Positions 35,733 through 49,294 are shown, numbered from the stretch's first letter. The stretch is 64,000 nt of DNA from Limanda limanda (GCF_963576545.1 NC_083641.1:18298523-18362522), one strand, 5' to 3'. Numbers and translations are program-made. Notes: generated by a model not told the origin, from the letters alone.

Positions 35733-36665
35733 CTCAAGGATAAACCATGGACTCTGCATACATCGCACCACACCTGGACGTGAGCAATACATCCCCCTGC
35801 CTCTCCACACGCACACGCACACGCACACGCACAACTGCACACATGTTTGTCTGTCAAGCCCAGGGGTCGGCAACCTATACTATCAAAAAGAGTAATTTTG
35901 CCCCCTTTTCCACCAAATGAAATTTGTCTAGAGCCGCAGTACATATTTGATAACACAGCTTATAAAGTTTCATATATTGTTATACTTTATATAAAAAAAT
36001 ATATATAAACTATTTTTTGTTGCATTTAGGAAGTTATAGAGCGACAATAAAGAAAATCGTTGACATGTTAATGCTATTTTTACCTGTTACAACAAAGGAA
36101 AACACCAAACTCTTATGAAGAGGAGAAAGGCAAGTGTAGGCCTACTGAAATAAATTAAATACAGAACTATGAAGGGCTATTTCATTCCTCCCCATATTAG
36201 TGGGAAATCTATAATAAGATGTGACCCACTTTGAAAATATTTGATATATTAAAACACAACTTGAGAGCAGGTCAGACTGGAGGCGGACACAGAAAGTGTC
36301 AATGAGCGAGTGAGCGGAGGTGGAGGCGGTGGCGGTGGCGGAGGGGTTGATGCAGACCGGAAGCAGACCGGATGCAGGGCGGATGCGCACACACACACAC
36401 ATTCTCCCGCTCCTGGTATTTCCAGATGGCCTGTTACGATGATGATTTAAAAAATGAGCGTGAACGAATGAATGAATGACAACAGGGGTTGCCGACCCCC
36501 GGTCAAATTAAACTCTTAGTCATAAGACAACACTGCTGAACCCATTACTTACTTTGGGGAAAACACACACACACACCCGCACACACACTATTGAACATGT
36601 ATCATACCCTTGTGGCACAGTGTGTTGCTCAATCTAACGCAACTCACCACATCTGCAACATCTGT
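35733..36665. repeat. Dispersed duplication, copy A, interrupted by a hAT insertion
   Basis: 35733-35860 and 36502-36665 together match 60443-60775 in order: ctcaaggataaaccatggac, ccacacctggacgtgag, a CA-rich tract, cactgctgaacccattact and gcacagtgtgttgctcaat. The middle is a hAT MITE absent from the other copy. The ATGGACTCTGCATAC reading with gtgag looks exon-like but is shared repeat sequence. Confidence 0.85.
35861..36501. mobile_element. Non-autonomous hAT transposon with near-complete ends
   Basis: Left CAGGGGTCGGCAACC and right (reverse complement) CGGGGGTCGGCAACC form a 15-bp TIR with one mismatch. Flanks GTCAAGCC (35853-35860) and GTCAAATT (36502-36509) are an eroded 8-bp target duplication. 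The paralogous copy near 60567 has GTCAAACC once and no insert, which confirms the empty site. 641 bp, noncoding. Confidence 0.85.
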
Positions 36666-36669
36666 TTAT

Positions 36670-36829
<160 letters not shown>

Positions 36830-36839
36830 CTGTTGACCT

Positions 36840-37190
36840 CTCGTGTGGCTCCACCTGGATCTTGGAGGGGCCTCCGGAAGGGCGCTGCAGAGGTCAGATG
36901 GCAGCAGCAGGTAGACCCGGGAAGAGGAAGTTACCAGGGCCTGGACCAGAACCTGCGCCGCCTTCCGAGTGAGAAGGGGACCTATTCTCCTGATGTTGTG
37001 CAGCATGAATCTAACGGAACATGAAGTTGCAGTAATGTTGGCAGTAAGAGAGAGATGACTGTCAAGTGTCACACCCAAGTTCCTAGAAGTGTGGCTGGGA
37101 ACTAACATGGAGCTGTCAGTCAGGTCACAGGTGGAAGAGCAGTTCAATGGAAGGAAAAGTTGTTCAGTCTTGTCAAGGTTGGTTGTTCAG
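36840..37190 (-). pseudogene. L2-like LINE reverse transcriptase C-terminal fragment
   Basis: The minus frame reads RNLGVTLDSHLSLTANITAT, CSVRFMLHNIRRIGPLLTRK and AAQVLVQALVTSS, matching the thumb-side tail of L2/CR1-type LINE polymerases common in fish. It starts abruptly and ends at the TG tract. No catalytic motif is present: a truncated relic. Confidence 0.75.
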
Positions 37191-37424
37191 TATGATTCTT
37201 TTTTGCTCTTTTTTGTAATATGAAAACCTTTTTTGTGATCGTTCAGTATGTTTGTATGATTGAACAATAACCTTGTCTTCATGTAAATGGCAAATGTTAA
37301 ATGGTTTTGTACTTATAAAGCGCTTTTAATAACAAATAACAGTGCAACTGGTTATTTTTTACAGCTTAAATGTAACTGAATAAACTGAACGATCAGAATC
37401 TTCCCACCCTTCTCTCCGGTAGAT
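37191..37424. other. Repeat-like spacer upstream of gemin7
   Basis: Includes aaatggttttgtacttataaagcgctttt, a common fish dispersed-repeat phrase. No exon. Confidence 0.4.
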
Positions 37425-37541
37425 GGCGCTAACGCTGTTATACGCTAATTACTCATCCGCCGGACCGAAGAAGAATACGTAGGAAAGGAAGCCACCAGGC
37501 TCCATGCTAATGCTAATGCTGCTAACAGGAGGAGAGAAGAG
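37425..37541 (+). promoter_or_regulatory. gemin7: Probable gemin7 noncoding first exon and core promoter
   Basis: A short CpG-containing stretch (gatggcgctaacgctg; ccgccggaccgaag) ends in gagaagag followed by gtgaga, a good donor. It pairs with the acceptor cttgtaacag at 38283-38292 to form a 751-bp 5' UTR intron. The start is approximate. Confidence 0.55.
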
Positions 37542-38313
37542 GTGAGAAATCAAACCGCAGCGAAACAACAGTGAATTGTTTATAAGGAGAAAAGTATTGT
37601 GAACAAAATCGTGTAATGTCGTCGCACCGTGTTGGTCTCGTTATTCTGACGCTGCTCAAAAGTGTGTATCTCTGTAATGCTCGTGAATATTGTCGTGAAA
37701 CTTTGTTATTTTGTACTTTTATTATCTAAGTGAGTGTGTTTACATCTGTGGACTCTGCCACTTACAGTTTTATATACATGTCTTCAGATTATTTTGTCAA
37801 CAGTTCAGCACTGGATGTTACATTAATATTATATATTATCATAATCTAGCTCTATAAATCACAAATTAGTAGAAGCAACAGCTCTTTAGTGCAACACCTA
37901 CTCCCTCATTGCAGAGTGAATTTTTGATAATGGTGGTTCACCTGCTCCTGTTTGGTTATTTGTGGACATTCAAATTTAAGTTCCAAATCTAGAAATGATA
38001 AGAACAATGATCAGTGGACTGATAAATTCAGAATTTTCAATTGAATTTCTCTCCATCTTGTCTTATCTTATCTAAATTAATCTCTTAATCATAAGGCTGA
38101 GCAATAAAACAATATAAAAAAATAGATTTTGTCTTAATCTGGTCAAATTTAAGATGTGATTAAGAAGACTTTGATTTATTAATTGTTTGAATGCAAAGTT
38201 TAGCCCATGCAGTACATCAGTGTGCACTCAGGATCTTTCCAGTGGGGTTTATTGCCTGGTCGGTGTTAATGAATTTTCTTTTCTTGTAACAGGTGCTGGT
38301 AAAAAGAGTCAAC

Positions 38314-38706
38314 ATGGACACTAGGATTCCGGTGGCTGTGCTCCGTCTGCCCAGAGGACCAGACCCCAACAGCCGGGGATTTTACCCCGATTCCCCCCGT
38401 TTCATTGCTCAGTGTCGCCCCTCGATCTCCACCTCAGCTGCGTCAGAGACCGACCCCGAGCAGCTGCAGAGAGAGCAGCACGCACGCTCTGTGCTGCGGG
38501 AGGGCTTCCTCCGGTGTCTGCTCTCCATGACCAACAAGAAGGTTCAGTTTCACATGCATGAGAAGGTGAAGGTGGAGGCCACGTTCGGAGCATCGGACAT
38601 CGACGTGCTGAACTTCCAGGTGTCGGGCTTGCACACGCCCATCGGGGTGCAGAAGGAGGCGCTGATCAGGTGTCAGGATGTGATTTCATTTAGTTTTGAT
38701 GCATAA
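38314..38706 (+). CDS. gemin7: Gem-associated protein 7 (Gemin7), 130 aa
   Basis: Gemin7 is a small component of the SMN complex. Through an Sm-like fold it pairs with Gemin6 and helps load Sm rings on snRNAs in the cytoplasm. The whole coding sequence lies in one exon. The start AACATGGACACTAGG has a good context, 21 bp after the acceptor. The product (MDTRIPVAVLRLPRGPDPNS ...) has an N-terminal low-complexity part to about residue 50 and an Sm-like C-terminal part (REGFLRCLLSMTNKKVQFHM, EKVKVEATFGASDIDVLNFQ, ALIRCQDVISFSFDA). Its length is very close to human (131 aa). The frame is open 21 bp upstream but begins at the splice acceptor, so the internal ATG is the start. No damage is seen. 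Confidence 0.95.
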   Translation: MDTRIPVAVLRLPRGPDPNSRGFYPDSPRFIAQCRPSISTSAASETDPEQLQREQHARSVLREGFLRCLLSMTNKKVQFHMHEKVKVEATFGASDIDVLNFQVSGLHTPIGVQKEALIRCQDVISFSFDA

Positions 38707-40740
38707 ACACCTGAGGATTCTTTCTGTTTATATAGAACATGTTTTGTATGAAACGTTTCGTATTTGTTGTTGTAAATAGGATCTATTTTCATAGTAAAAT
38801 ACTTCACATATTTGTTCTGGCTGCACAGTGTTGTTGAATATTGCTATTTTAGTCCTGTCTGTCTTGTTCATTAGATCATACTGATGATGTGTGACTGAGC
38901 AAAGATCCTACAGTAACAAACAGTCCCCCCTTTTCACCACAAGAGGGAGTCCGGTCCCTTTGTTTCCATGTAAATGTCAACACCTGACATGAGCTAAAGC
39001 CTGCTCTAGCTTTAGATGATGTTATTGACAGTTAATGTTGGATGATTAAAAAAGAGGTGATTTTTTGCTGAGGTTTACATGTACTTTCAGAAAGTTAAAT
39101 ATCCCTGTAATGCACATGATGGTTGAGCAGTTCCAGACAACCTGTTTATTTGTAAAACATTCTACTGTTAAGCCAGAAAGACGGCGAACTCACTCGTAAT
39201 GCTGCCTTGAGGAACAAGAAATTAAACAATCAACAATGAGTCAGTGAGTGTCTCCTGTTTCTGCCGCTGAAATTGAATTAAAAATAATCCTAGAAATGTT
39301 TTCTCTAGTATGCCATCTAAATTGTAACACAAATAAAAAAAGTTGTTTTCTTTACCCTAGAATGGGCCTTTTATATTTAAATACTTTAAATTTACATCGG
39401 GAGGGGGTCCTCTCTATGAAGGCCGCCATGTTTTTTGTACAGTAGCCCAGACTGGACTAATTAAACACCCATTGAGTGACCACAGGTTTTGAAGGGGAGG
39501 GTAAGGTGAGTGGTATTCAGCTGCAATATACTACGTCACCACTAGATGTCACTAAATACTAAACACTGAACCTTAAAGTACTTTTGTATACTAATATACT
39601 ATAGTGGTTCTTTACATTAAAGATCAATGTTAAGACTGATGTCGCTCAATTTGAACTGATCTGTTTAATCATATCCATCAAAATTGTAATTTTTTTAAAA
39701 AAATATAAAAAGGACAATTTTTTGACCACAGCAAAGTCGGTTTTTCTTTTCTTGTGTGCTCCCCAAATATTGACTGTTATTGAGTAGTCAACAGTAAATT
39801 ACCACTGTAGTTTTTGTATATCATCAGAGGTTCACATTAGAATTGCATTTGTTTTTATTAGCAGGACTGACCAAAGAACAGACAAAAACAATAAACAGAA
39901 AAAACAACACAACACCAAATCACACAGAATGACACCACATTAGCCCGATGCTTATATTGTCACAACCCCATCAATAGACCCAAAAACTAAATAAGGTGAG
40001 AAAGGAAAATACATTAACATACAAAATAAATGAATACATCGATACAGAAATTGCTTGAAGTTATTCCCATATGTTATTAAGGAGAGAAAGAAAGGAAGAA
40101 GAAAAAAGTAGTTTAGTCACTTTGTAGTCTTTTGACTGATTTTCAAACAGGGGACGTTAACACTTCAAACATTCAGACCCCTGGGACCCCCCTCTGGCCC
40201 CTGAACCTCTGCCCATTAGGCTTATTTGGTAAATTATCTCTGAATACAGATATTCACTTACACTTGGATGAATAATAAATAAATAAACATATCAGGCCAC
40301 AGATACTAAACCTTTATAGAGTGTGACATAAACCTGTATTAAAGTAATAGGTCCTCAAATATACTGAGGTTTCACATAGATCAGGTGCACGTCTGGTAAT
40401 TTATCCTGAATGGTTCAGTAATGTTCCAGCCAACACTGAGCTCGGCACAGATATTAGTTATTTGAATCCTCGGTCATAAATTGAATACAGAAGAGAGGAA
40501 TTCATCATTGCCTCATGGAGGAGGAGAGGAGGAGAGGGCGGGGGGGGCATCAATACTATTTAATCTTCCTAAAAGGTGTATTTTGCAAGTTCCCAATAAG
40601 TCATTTTATTTGAGTGCCATTAGGCGGTCGTGCTGCGCCTGTGTCTCTTTTTGTACCTGAATTATCTGACCACTCAGTGTAGACAATCATCAATGAGGCA
40701 GTGACTCATCCTCCCTCTCTCTCTCCCTCGCCCTCCCTAA
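38707..40740. other. 3' flank of gemin7 and intergenic DNA
   Basis: AT-rich, with a possible ATTAAA signal near 39220. No coding exon recognised. Confidence 0.55.
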
Positions 40741-40766
40741 TCCGAAATATGACTTAAAACCTCCCA

Positions 40767-40982
40767 TGACGTCATCGGGCCTGCGCGATTCAATCAGGAA
40801 GCCCTCAAGGACAACCAATGTTAATTTCATATACACGGGCGAGCTATGACCAGCAGCCCTCAAGCTCCCTCAGCTCTCACTCACCTCTGTGACGAGCGTC
40901 TGCAGGAACACGTACACACACACACAGACATATGCCTTTCTATTTTTGGCCGCTTTATACTTCACTCCTTTTCTCCTCTGAG
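40767..40982 (+). promoter_or_regulatory. Candidate promoter and noncoding first exon
   Basis: A perfect CRE (TGACGTCA, 40767-40774), a CCAAT box (40815-40819) and a TATA-like catatacac (about 40828) are spaced as in a core promoter. About 120 bp further, ctctgag is followed by gtaact (donor at 40983). This would be a 5' UTR exon on the plus strand. I found no matching coding exon downstream in the window, so the gene is unidentified. Confidence 0.35.
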
Positions 40983-41204
40983 GTAACTGTTGGACTTTTT
41001 ACTCTGCTTCATTTATCTGTCTGTAAATGCTTAGCACACGAAGATTATACAAAAGATATGATCAGCTAATGAAACACAATGAACATCCTGCTACCTGCTA
41101 CTGCGTTTAAAAATAAGTCAAGTTTATTATTATAGCACATTTCATATGACACGTATAGACAACAAATATATATAGGCTGGAATAACTGTCCTGCGGTTGT
41201 GTAC

Positions 41205-41640
41205 CTGCGCCATCCAGTGCAGTTTCAGTCTTCATATATTTCTTTTTCCAGACTCATATGAGGTCAACGTGACATTGACCAACATAGTCTAATCAGTTAA
41301 TCTTTGAGTCAAAGTGACAACTGGTCAAACTTCGAAGAAAATTCCCCAAAGACAGACTTAAGATGTTGTGTTCAGTAGCAAAGCATGTTAACCCAAATCT
41401 GGTCTCAAATGGTCTAAGTGACCATTTGTGCCAAATTTGGGTTTTGCAATGTCACAGTGACATTGACCTTTAACCACCAAAATCGACTCACTTCATCTTT
41501 GAGTCCAACTGAACGTTTGTACCGAGTTTAAAGAAATTCCCTCAGGGCTACGTTGAGATATTGTTTCACAAGAACGGAACGAATCGACGGACAATCTGAA
41601 AACATAATCCCTTTGGCCACTGTCACCAGCATGAAGGCTT
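41205..41640. repeat. Dispersed fish repeat, copy 3
   Basis: Shares cagtttcagtcttcatat, gactcatatgaggtca and agtgacattgacctttaacc with 10393-10770 and 16150-16680. Noncoding. Confidence 0.6.
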
Positions 41641-42759
41641 AAACCACTTACTAATCAAACACCTTTTTACATAAAGTCGTTTTTAAATCAGCTCCTCGTC
41701 AACCACTTACATAACTGAAATGCTGCTCACACAATTATACGGATGGGTTTGATGAACAAATGCGGATTTAGGATCAAAACAGAGTTGGACACTTGATATT
41801 AGAACTTACATAACTGGTTCTTACTGTGTAATTAAAAAAATAATTACTAAATTTTTTATTAAACTTTAAAGTCAAGCTATTACTTATTTGCCTACATCTT
41901 TTTGTCAAATGTGTTTCCTGCTTAGGATGACATTACAAACATTCCTTAGCTGAACACTTACTTAAAAGTGCTTACGTTTATATATACATGACATAAGCAG
42001 GGGAGTTTCAAAAGACTTTGGGGGCCCAGGGAAAAAGGGGGGACCTTGCACAATTATTGTTAGGCCTGCAGTGCTGGACGAAAGGGTCTGCTCGCAGCAG
42101 ACTTTAAAAACTACCCACGCATTTCTCGACGTATTCCAAGTCAAGCAGTGAAGCAGAAAACATGTTAATAAATTCATGCGGTGTGGATGCAGCTCGCCTG
42201 CTGACAGCACACCTGTAAAAACTGAGCGCCGCTCTTTAATATTGGATTTTCTCAGACCCACCAGATGAAACTTGAACGTGACACAGCGAGAACCAGATCT
42301 GCAGGCGGTAGAATAATGTGAGGTGGTTCTGTGTTGACTGTTCTCCCCTATTCCTCTTTAATTACACAGGAAGAACAATGTTATTAACACATGTTTCATT
42401 CTTTTTCCATGTACTTTCCCCACAGATCCCCTGTATTAAAAAAGTACATTGTGCATTATTTATTTCTCCTTTCCTCTTAAATACCTGGTTGTTACTCCCT
42501 TTTTCCCTTTCGTTTAAGCACCAACCACTGGGTATTTTATTGGAACTTAATTCATACTAAATCATACTATGAATTTCAGGCTGTATTATAAAATGTTACC
42601 GTCATTTCTGCATAAAAACCTGAGCAGGATTCATGCTCTCCTCTGCACAAGGACACACTGTCTCAATGTTATCTCGCCTCACTGTTTGTCTTTCCTGACA
42701 GTCTGCTTCTCCCTGATTCCAGTGGAAAAACATTCCTGCCTCTTAGTATCAATTTGTGT

Positions 42760-42760
<1 letters not shown>
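41641..42760. other. No gene recognised
   Basis: AT-rich spacer; short ORFs only. Confidence 0.5.

Positions 42761-42761
<1 letters not shown>

Positions 42762-42851
<90 letters not shown>
42762..42851. repeat. (TG)n microsatellite, about 90 bp
   Basis: Pure GT tract. Confidence 0.97.
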
Positions 42852-42853
<2 letters not shown>

Positions 42854-45409
42854 TGTGCGCATCAGCTATGATGGTACAAGGAATCTGCCCTGTATAACAC
42901 CGCTGGCCATCAGGAAGCACATTCCGCTCCTTCCTGTTTGTGGCCCCCTCTCACTTCCTGCCGAGTGTCTGATAACTTACAGAACCAATTAATCACCCTT
43001 TTGCCCAAACCTGCTGCCAGCAGACCAAAATAATTGGGCAGTGACCTCATGATCATGTATTTTTAGCGTGTTTCATTGCAGAAATTTCCAGAAAATGATG
43101 TTTCACGTGATGAAGTATTATTGTATCAGGCTGATCCAACGTTGATCAATACGCTTGAGCACATCAGGGATGCATGAATCAACAAGCATGTATGTTGTCT
43201 ACTGATACTGTCTTTACTCTTAAATAAGATTTTACAGAGTTAACTTTTTTGCTTATTCACAGCTTAATTTAATATAACTTGCATTTTCCTCGCTTTCCCA
43301 TGAGTTCTGCATCCTATTTTGGGCGGTAATGCATAATTAAACTAATATTATATGGATTACAATGCAGACATTCATGATCCCCAGAGGATGAAGCCAAAAT
43401 AATCAGGCCTGTCTCCATAAGTAGAACTACACTGCAACAGCAAATATGTTTTGGCCGAATGGAGTTTTCTCTTAACGTCGCAAAACATGTGAAATTACAA
43501 ATAAGTTGATACTGAACATTTCAACAGTAATATGCACTGATACTGCAATGTTCACAGACAACAACTTTGTTTTCCAACTAAATGTATGATCTTTTAGCAT
43601 GAGATACACATTGACTCAACATATTTACTAACCTTAATCTAAAACCTTGGTCTTACATTAACCAAAGTGCTTTTCTTGCCTAAACCACATTCAGGACTCT
43701 GGATGTGAAACCTGGTCTCTTGTTTGACAGTTGTGCTCTTTGTCTACTCACCTTTGAATCCAACCCTCGAATACAACTCTGTGTGCCACGGCTGTTAATC
43801 AATCAACCCCTTCATTCATAAAAAAACAATTTCCCTTCAAATTGATTTGTACAGAAACATAACTTCTGCCAGACATAGGTGACCTACTTTGGCGAGACAC
43901 AAATCTTTGTGTAGTTCAACCAACAGGTCAACAGTTACAGTTATCCGGTAAAATATCTCACCATGAAGTGTATGATTTGGTACATGTATTTGGTTCAGAC
44001 CATAGACTGTATATAAAGATTGATAAAATGAGGGCTCCCCATAAGTGAAGCTAATACATCATTCATTTCATTGGGGTCTGAATTTCAGGGGTAAGGTTGA
44101 TTGGAGACTCTAAATTGACCATAGGTGTGAATGTGAATGGTTTTTGGTGTTTGTCTCTAACACTGCTATTACTACTACTAAAAACAACAATGATAACAAC
44201 AATAATGATAGTATGGCTCCAGTGCTCCTGTGACCCTTAAAAGATATAAAATGGACTGATTGATGGAGATAATGTCACTACATTATTATAATTGTTATTA
44301 TCATTATCATTATCATAGAAAAAAACATCATCAATACATACAGTACAATCATTATAGAGGTAAGATGATGATATTTACTGTTTGAGCTCAGGAGGTGTTT
44401 TGGTAGCAGCCAGACAAGCAGACAGGAGAGGAATGGCTGAGTCACAATCAGTCCCAAGGTCTGTTTGAGTTGGGTGGGGGGGGAGGGCGCTGGAGGAGCT
44501 CCAGTGATTGTGAGGGCCAGGCGCTGTGTGGCAGCCTCACTTCCCCGACTCAAGTGGCCGGGGAGATAAAGAGTGAATCAGGGGAGCATGCCAGCTGGAC
44601 CCCACTGAGCCGCACTCTGGGCCCCAAACATAGACAAACCCTGAGGCCATGAAGCATTATGTTTGATCCGTGTTTAAGGTGAAAATAATATGGATTCTAC
44701 TGTATATTCAGCTTCTCGGGCATGAAGCTGAGCAGACTTTGAAAGCTGGCTTGACTGTGTAGGTCAGAGTATGACCTGTGCGGTAAAGGTCTAGTAGGAG
44801 GAGCCACAGTTGGTTGTTAGTGATCAAGACGACACCACGGCATCATATGGGAAAAGGACACGCAGATGCACAACTCAAGTCTAGACAGGAAGACATATGA
44901 AGAGGTGGGAGGAGAAGGGAAGCGCTAATTAGAGTGAGATTAAAGTTATCGTCATCTATCTGTGAGTGAGGCGACCCTGTTGTGGTCCACTCCCTTCCCC
45001 ACAGGAGTAAACACAGGAAGATGCTGCTAATTACTGTCTGTGATCCTGAAGAGCCGCCAGTGTCCACGCTGATTGGACAGATTCACCATCCGAGAACAAT
45101 CATCTCAACCAATCAGAGGGGGCAGGGCTGATATTTTACTCACTGGTTGATTTCACTGCAAGAGAGCGAGTTGGAAATGTTCAAATTTTATTAAAGTAAT
45201 TAAAATAAATATCTTGTTTTAAGCTGCTTTATCAACCTTGCTCTGAATATGGTCAGACATTGGTTGGTCGATCCTTAACTTGTTCAGTCGGAAATATGTC
45301 AGTAGCAGCTGAGATTTCATACACACATGAATTTTCTCCTGAGGAAGAATCTTAATGACTTTGGTGATTCTCTGTCTTTTCCCTCAGTCACTCGTGTGAC
45401 TTTGAACAA
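42852..45409. other. No gene recognised
   Basis: Single-copy-looking DNA with small simple repeats (ATT/ACA near 44165-44210 and 44281-44320). The stretch about 44470-44640 is more GC-rich and could be regulatory or conserved noncoding; nothing in it supports an exon. Confidence 0.45.
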
Positions 45410-45870
45410 AATATCCTATTGGATGGATCTTTATTAAATTTGGCACAAACATTCAGGTCACCTTTGGGAAGGTTTCTAAAATTTTTATGATTCCTTACCT
45501 TTTTATCTAGTACCACCGTCATATCCCATACTTTAGTTCATGACCAAATTCAGGAAAAAAAGTAGAACAGCAATCATCAGAGCCCATACCTCCACCAAGG
45601 CCCAACTGCACCAAATTTCACACACTCATGGATCAGTCTCCTAAATTTGCCAGGTTGTTTGCCATAAAGATCCGTGATTTATTCCCTTGGAAAACAATGG
45701 AAAAGTTAAAACATTACCTCGTAATGTTAAAGTGATAACTGCCTGTAGATCCAGAGCCACATGAAAAGTTATTCGATTCTTACAGGAATCATATCACATC
45801 CTTCCACCAAGTTTCATAGAAATTCATTCAGTTGTTTTTGTGAAATCTTGCTCACAACGAAACCAATAAT
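45410..45870. repeat. Dispersed repeat (caccaagtttc type)
   Basis: Phrases such as aaatttggcacaaacattca, ctgcaccaaatttcacacac and ccttccaccaagtttcatag, ending ttgtttttgtgaaatcttgct, are typical of a widespread fish repeat. Noncoding and degenerate. Confidence 0.55.
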
Positions 45871-48800
45871 GTGAGAAATTCTCTGCATCCCCTTCACAGA
45901 CGCATCAAAGTTCAGAGCAATTGACCTATATTGTCTTTGCATTTTGGACTTTGAGTTCTGCATTTATTTAATATGTGTTAATTTTCCCTCTTTTCTGTTG
46001 ACACTTGCCATCACAACACACAGGTTTCCACAGGAGGACCAAGAAAATGTCCTCTTAATTCACCCTTATATTTTGGATTTAAGATTTAAATGACTTCTCC
46101 CTTCACCTCTCGGCAGCTGTACCGTGGCCGATCAGTGCCTGCTTCTGAGGCCATTTTCATTCCAGCACAGCCATCCTCTAATTGGACAACAATAGGAAGT
46201 AGCCGGGCAGTATCTGAGAGGTGGTTTCCCGTTAGAGCCGGCTGCCGGCACACATACAGTCCTGACTTCTGTGTGTTCCCGTACTCAAAATGGATCATAT
46301 TATTACTATCAGCATTTTATATGGGAAAACATATGGTCGCTCTCCAGTGAGCAAAAATGTTTCCATGACCTTAAATGACTACATTGAGTTTTAACATATG
46401 TGCGCACAGTGTTTGTGAGGGAGGCTGGATGATGGTGTTTGATGAGGGGAAGCTGCCCTGACAGAGTGGGTGGTTGTCTGGTATGGAGCTATTTAATCAG
46501 GATGAAGATCACATACTTGTGAAAGTTTATCTTCCTGTGGTCATTTACTGAGACTGTGGGACAGAGCGACTGCAACAAACCTTAGGTGCTTCCCACAAGG
46601 AGGAACGGAGATTGATGAACACCAGGGGGAATTTAAATAAGTACATCAGCTCAAGTGCTGCACTGTGCTTAGATGCAGTTTTGTACTGCTTGTACTCCAC
46701 TTGAGTATTTCCATCCTCTGCTTCTTTATAAGTCTAATCCACCATCTGACAGCGATATTTCAAATTGTAATGTTTATACCAAACATGAGAGGAACTTAAA
46801 ATAATAAAGGTGCTTTACTTACTCTGCTCCTCGGGAGGGCCCAAGTTTTTCCGGAGTTGTGAAGTTGTCCTGAATTCGGTAAGTTCATGTGCTCTGAAGT
46901 TGAAATGTGAAAAATCATGGAAACTTTAAGCAACATGTGTTGTTTTATTTCTTTAGAGCAACAACTTTATATGCCATCTTTCCAATATTTGCGTAGTAAG
47001 ATAGATCAAAGAAAAAGGATTCGGTGTTGCAGGTATATGAATAATTAAAAATAGATATGTGTTAGGATAAAAACTTGTGAGCTTGTGAGAGATAAACATA
47101 TAGTTTACAAGTGACAAAAGGGTAACTCTTGACAAGTTTACATTAAAAGCTTCATCATCAGTCATTTTAATTGTTGCGTAATATAGCTTTGATGTTACAT
47201 AATCTGACGGTTGACATAAGTTATTTTATTCTTTGATATTTGCCAAATCAACAACAAGGCTCTTTAGGGTTTTTCCTCCCTGCTGTAGAGGACTGATACA
47301 TTTTAATACTGCTACTTTTACTTTGGTAACCACCAGTGTCGAACACACTTCCTCCTCCTGTCTCACCTCTGGCCCCTACCACCCTTCAGCTCTGCAGATC
47401 ACCTGTTTCCCTTTCTGGTTTAGATACAACCTAGCCCAGTCACCCTAAACATATTAAAACACTGAATCGGAGTTGTTTCCCCTTCGCCGGCCTCCCTCCT
47501 CCTTGTTGTCTTCATCAAAATGGAATCTCTACAGTAGGCTTAGAGGGTGAACTAATTGCTTATAATTTCACTTAGACACGCACTCACGTCCAGCACAACT
47601 CCCCCGAACGGCAATCTCAATCTCTGCCTCACTCGTTTCCTCCCTTCCTCTCCTCTGCTCTTTATTTTATTCTTTTCCCCCCCAAGAGACATGATTTACT
47701 TGTGTCAGGGACAAGGACATCTGCCTATTAGCAAGTGCCACTGACGTAGGTATTGCCGTCCCCTCCTCCTTATTATCCCCCTTCCTCATCCGCCTTCTTC
47801 TGCCGCTCCTCCTCCTCCTGCCTTACTCAAATTGGGGTCGCCAACCTTCATCGTGCAGCCTGGTGAATCATCAGTGGGACTCACACCGTGTCGGGAGGAG
47901 GGACGCTGCCCGCCCAGGATACTTCCGTCCTCCTTCCCAAATTACCAGGGTAACCCGACATTGTCTGCTCTCTACTGTCACATCACTCTGTGGCACAAAG
48001 AGAGGAATAAAGAAATAGAGGGAGAGTCGCGATATGAATGAGGGATGTGGTGGTTGTTCTTGCTTCTTCAATCAACAATTGAAGTGTTTAAATACACCCA
48101 TGAGGACTTTTTTGGGAACCCCACACTAATACTAAGCAGGGCCCTACCTTAACTATCAGCTGAACATCTGAAATGTAAGCCACTTTAATTGTATTGGATT
48201 CTGCTGAGTCCTTTTAATGCTGCTAATCTCCTGTTCTGTATCACAAAGGTTATAATGGAATCAGATGTGGTGACGTGGTGAAGAACACTGAACTCGCTGT
48301 CACGTTCATGAAACCAATCTTTGCTTTGTGACATGTCTCATCATTGTCACACTCGGAGCAGCCAGTAGGAGAAGGTGAATTAGGGGCTGCAGAGGAATGG
48401 TCATCAACAACACTCCGACAGGCTGAGGCATTCAAACGATTATTGATCGGCAATCATTTTAGCGAGTAAACATTCCCCACACCATTACTGTCATGATTCT
48501 GCCCCTGTTATGAACTTTTGAAGGACTTGATTTATCTTGGAGAATCTTTTTGTTGGACTTATTTTTGAATTTATAGACTTGATGGACCTTTTGAAATTAT
48601 TCTGCTTTCACACCTACCTTTTTTAGTCTAACCCAAAGTATCAGGTGCTTTGGAACACAGTGCGGACCAACCCTTTTTTTTTTTAAAGTACAGGTCTTAA
48701 ATTTCACCTCCTCTGTGTTAGTGTCTGGGACCAAACCATAAAAATACATGTCAAATAAAAATTTGTGATTTTAGCTAGTTCTTATCACACTGATGTAAGT

Positions 48801-49245
48801 TCAAGTGACCATGTTTCTGATAACTTTGGTTTCAATTAGTGATTTGATTCTATAAAAACAAGGCCAAACACCATGATTGACAGCTGAGACCATCTCCCAA
48901 TTGGTTGAATGCATGTAGCGGTGTGACCTCATTACCATGTTTCCATCCCATCATCGCTTTCTGGAGACTCTGGATTGAAACCCGCAAGATGGTGGCATTC
49001 GTATCCAGGAAGTTTTGGCTTCATTTCTGGATAGTAGAAGGAACTGGAGACATTTATCTTTATTTACAGTTTATGGTTGAAATACACTAAATGTGAACTG
49101 ACCCTTTATAGACTTCAGAAGGATTCATATTTTTTATTTTTATATAAAATGACAACAAATTCTTGTTATCAAAATATGAACTTGTCTATATAAAATGTTT
49201 ATGTTGTACAGTTTAATGAAACTCGCTGTTGCTGGGGTTGTTGTT
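45871..49245. other. No gene recognised
   Basis: Three short, moderately GC-rich islands (about 46100-46290, 47460-47950, 48280-48440) stand out from AT-rich DNA and could be conserved noncoding sequence. No splice-consistent exon was found. Confidence 0.45.
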
Positions 49246-49294
49246 TTTATTCAACCCCCGCCAATGCTGAGTGTTTATAACTGGGCAGAATGTA

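Noticed and set aside
35699..35956. Minus ORF spanning the hAT border
   Set aside because: Crosses a transposon junction and a CA tract; not a gene.
38402..38634. Two 63-aa minus ORFs
   Set aside because: Antisense shadows of gemin7.
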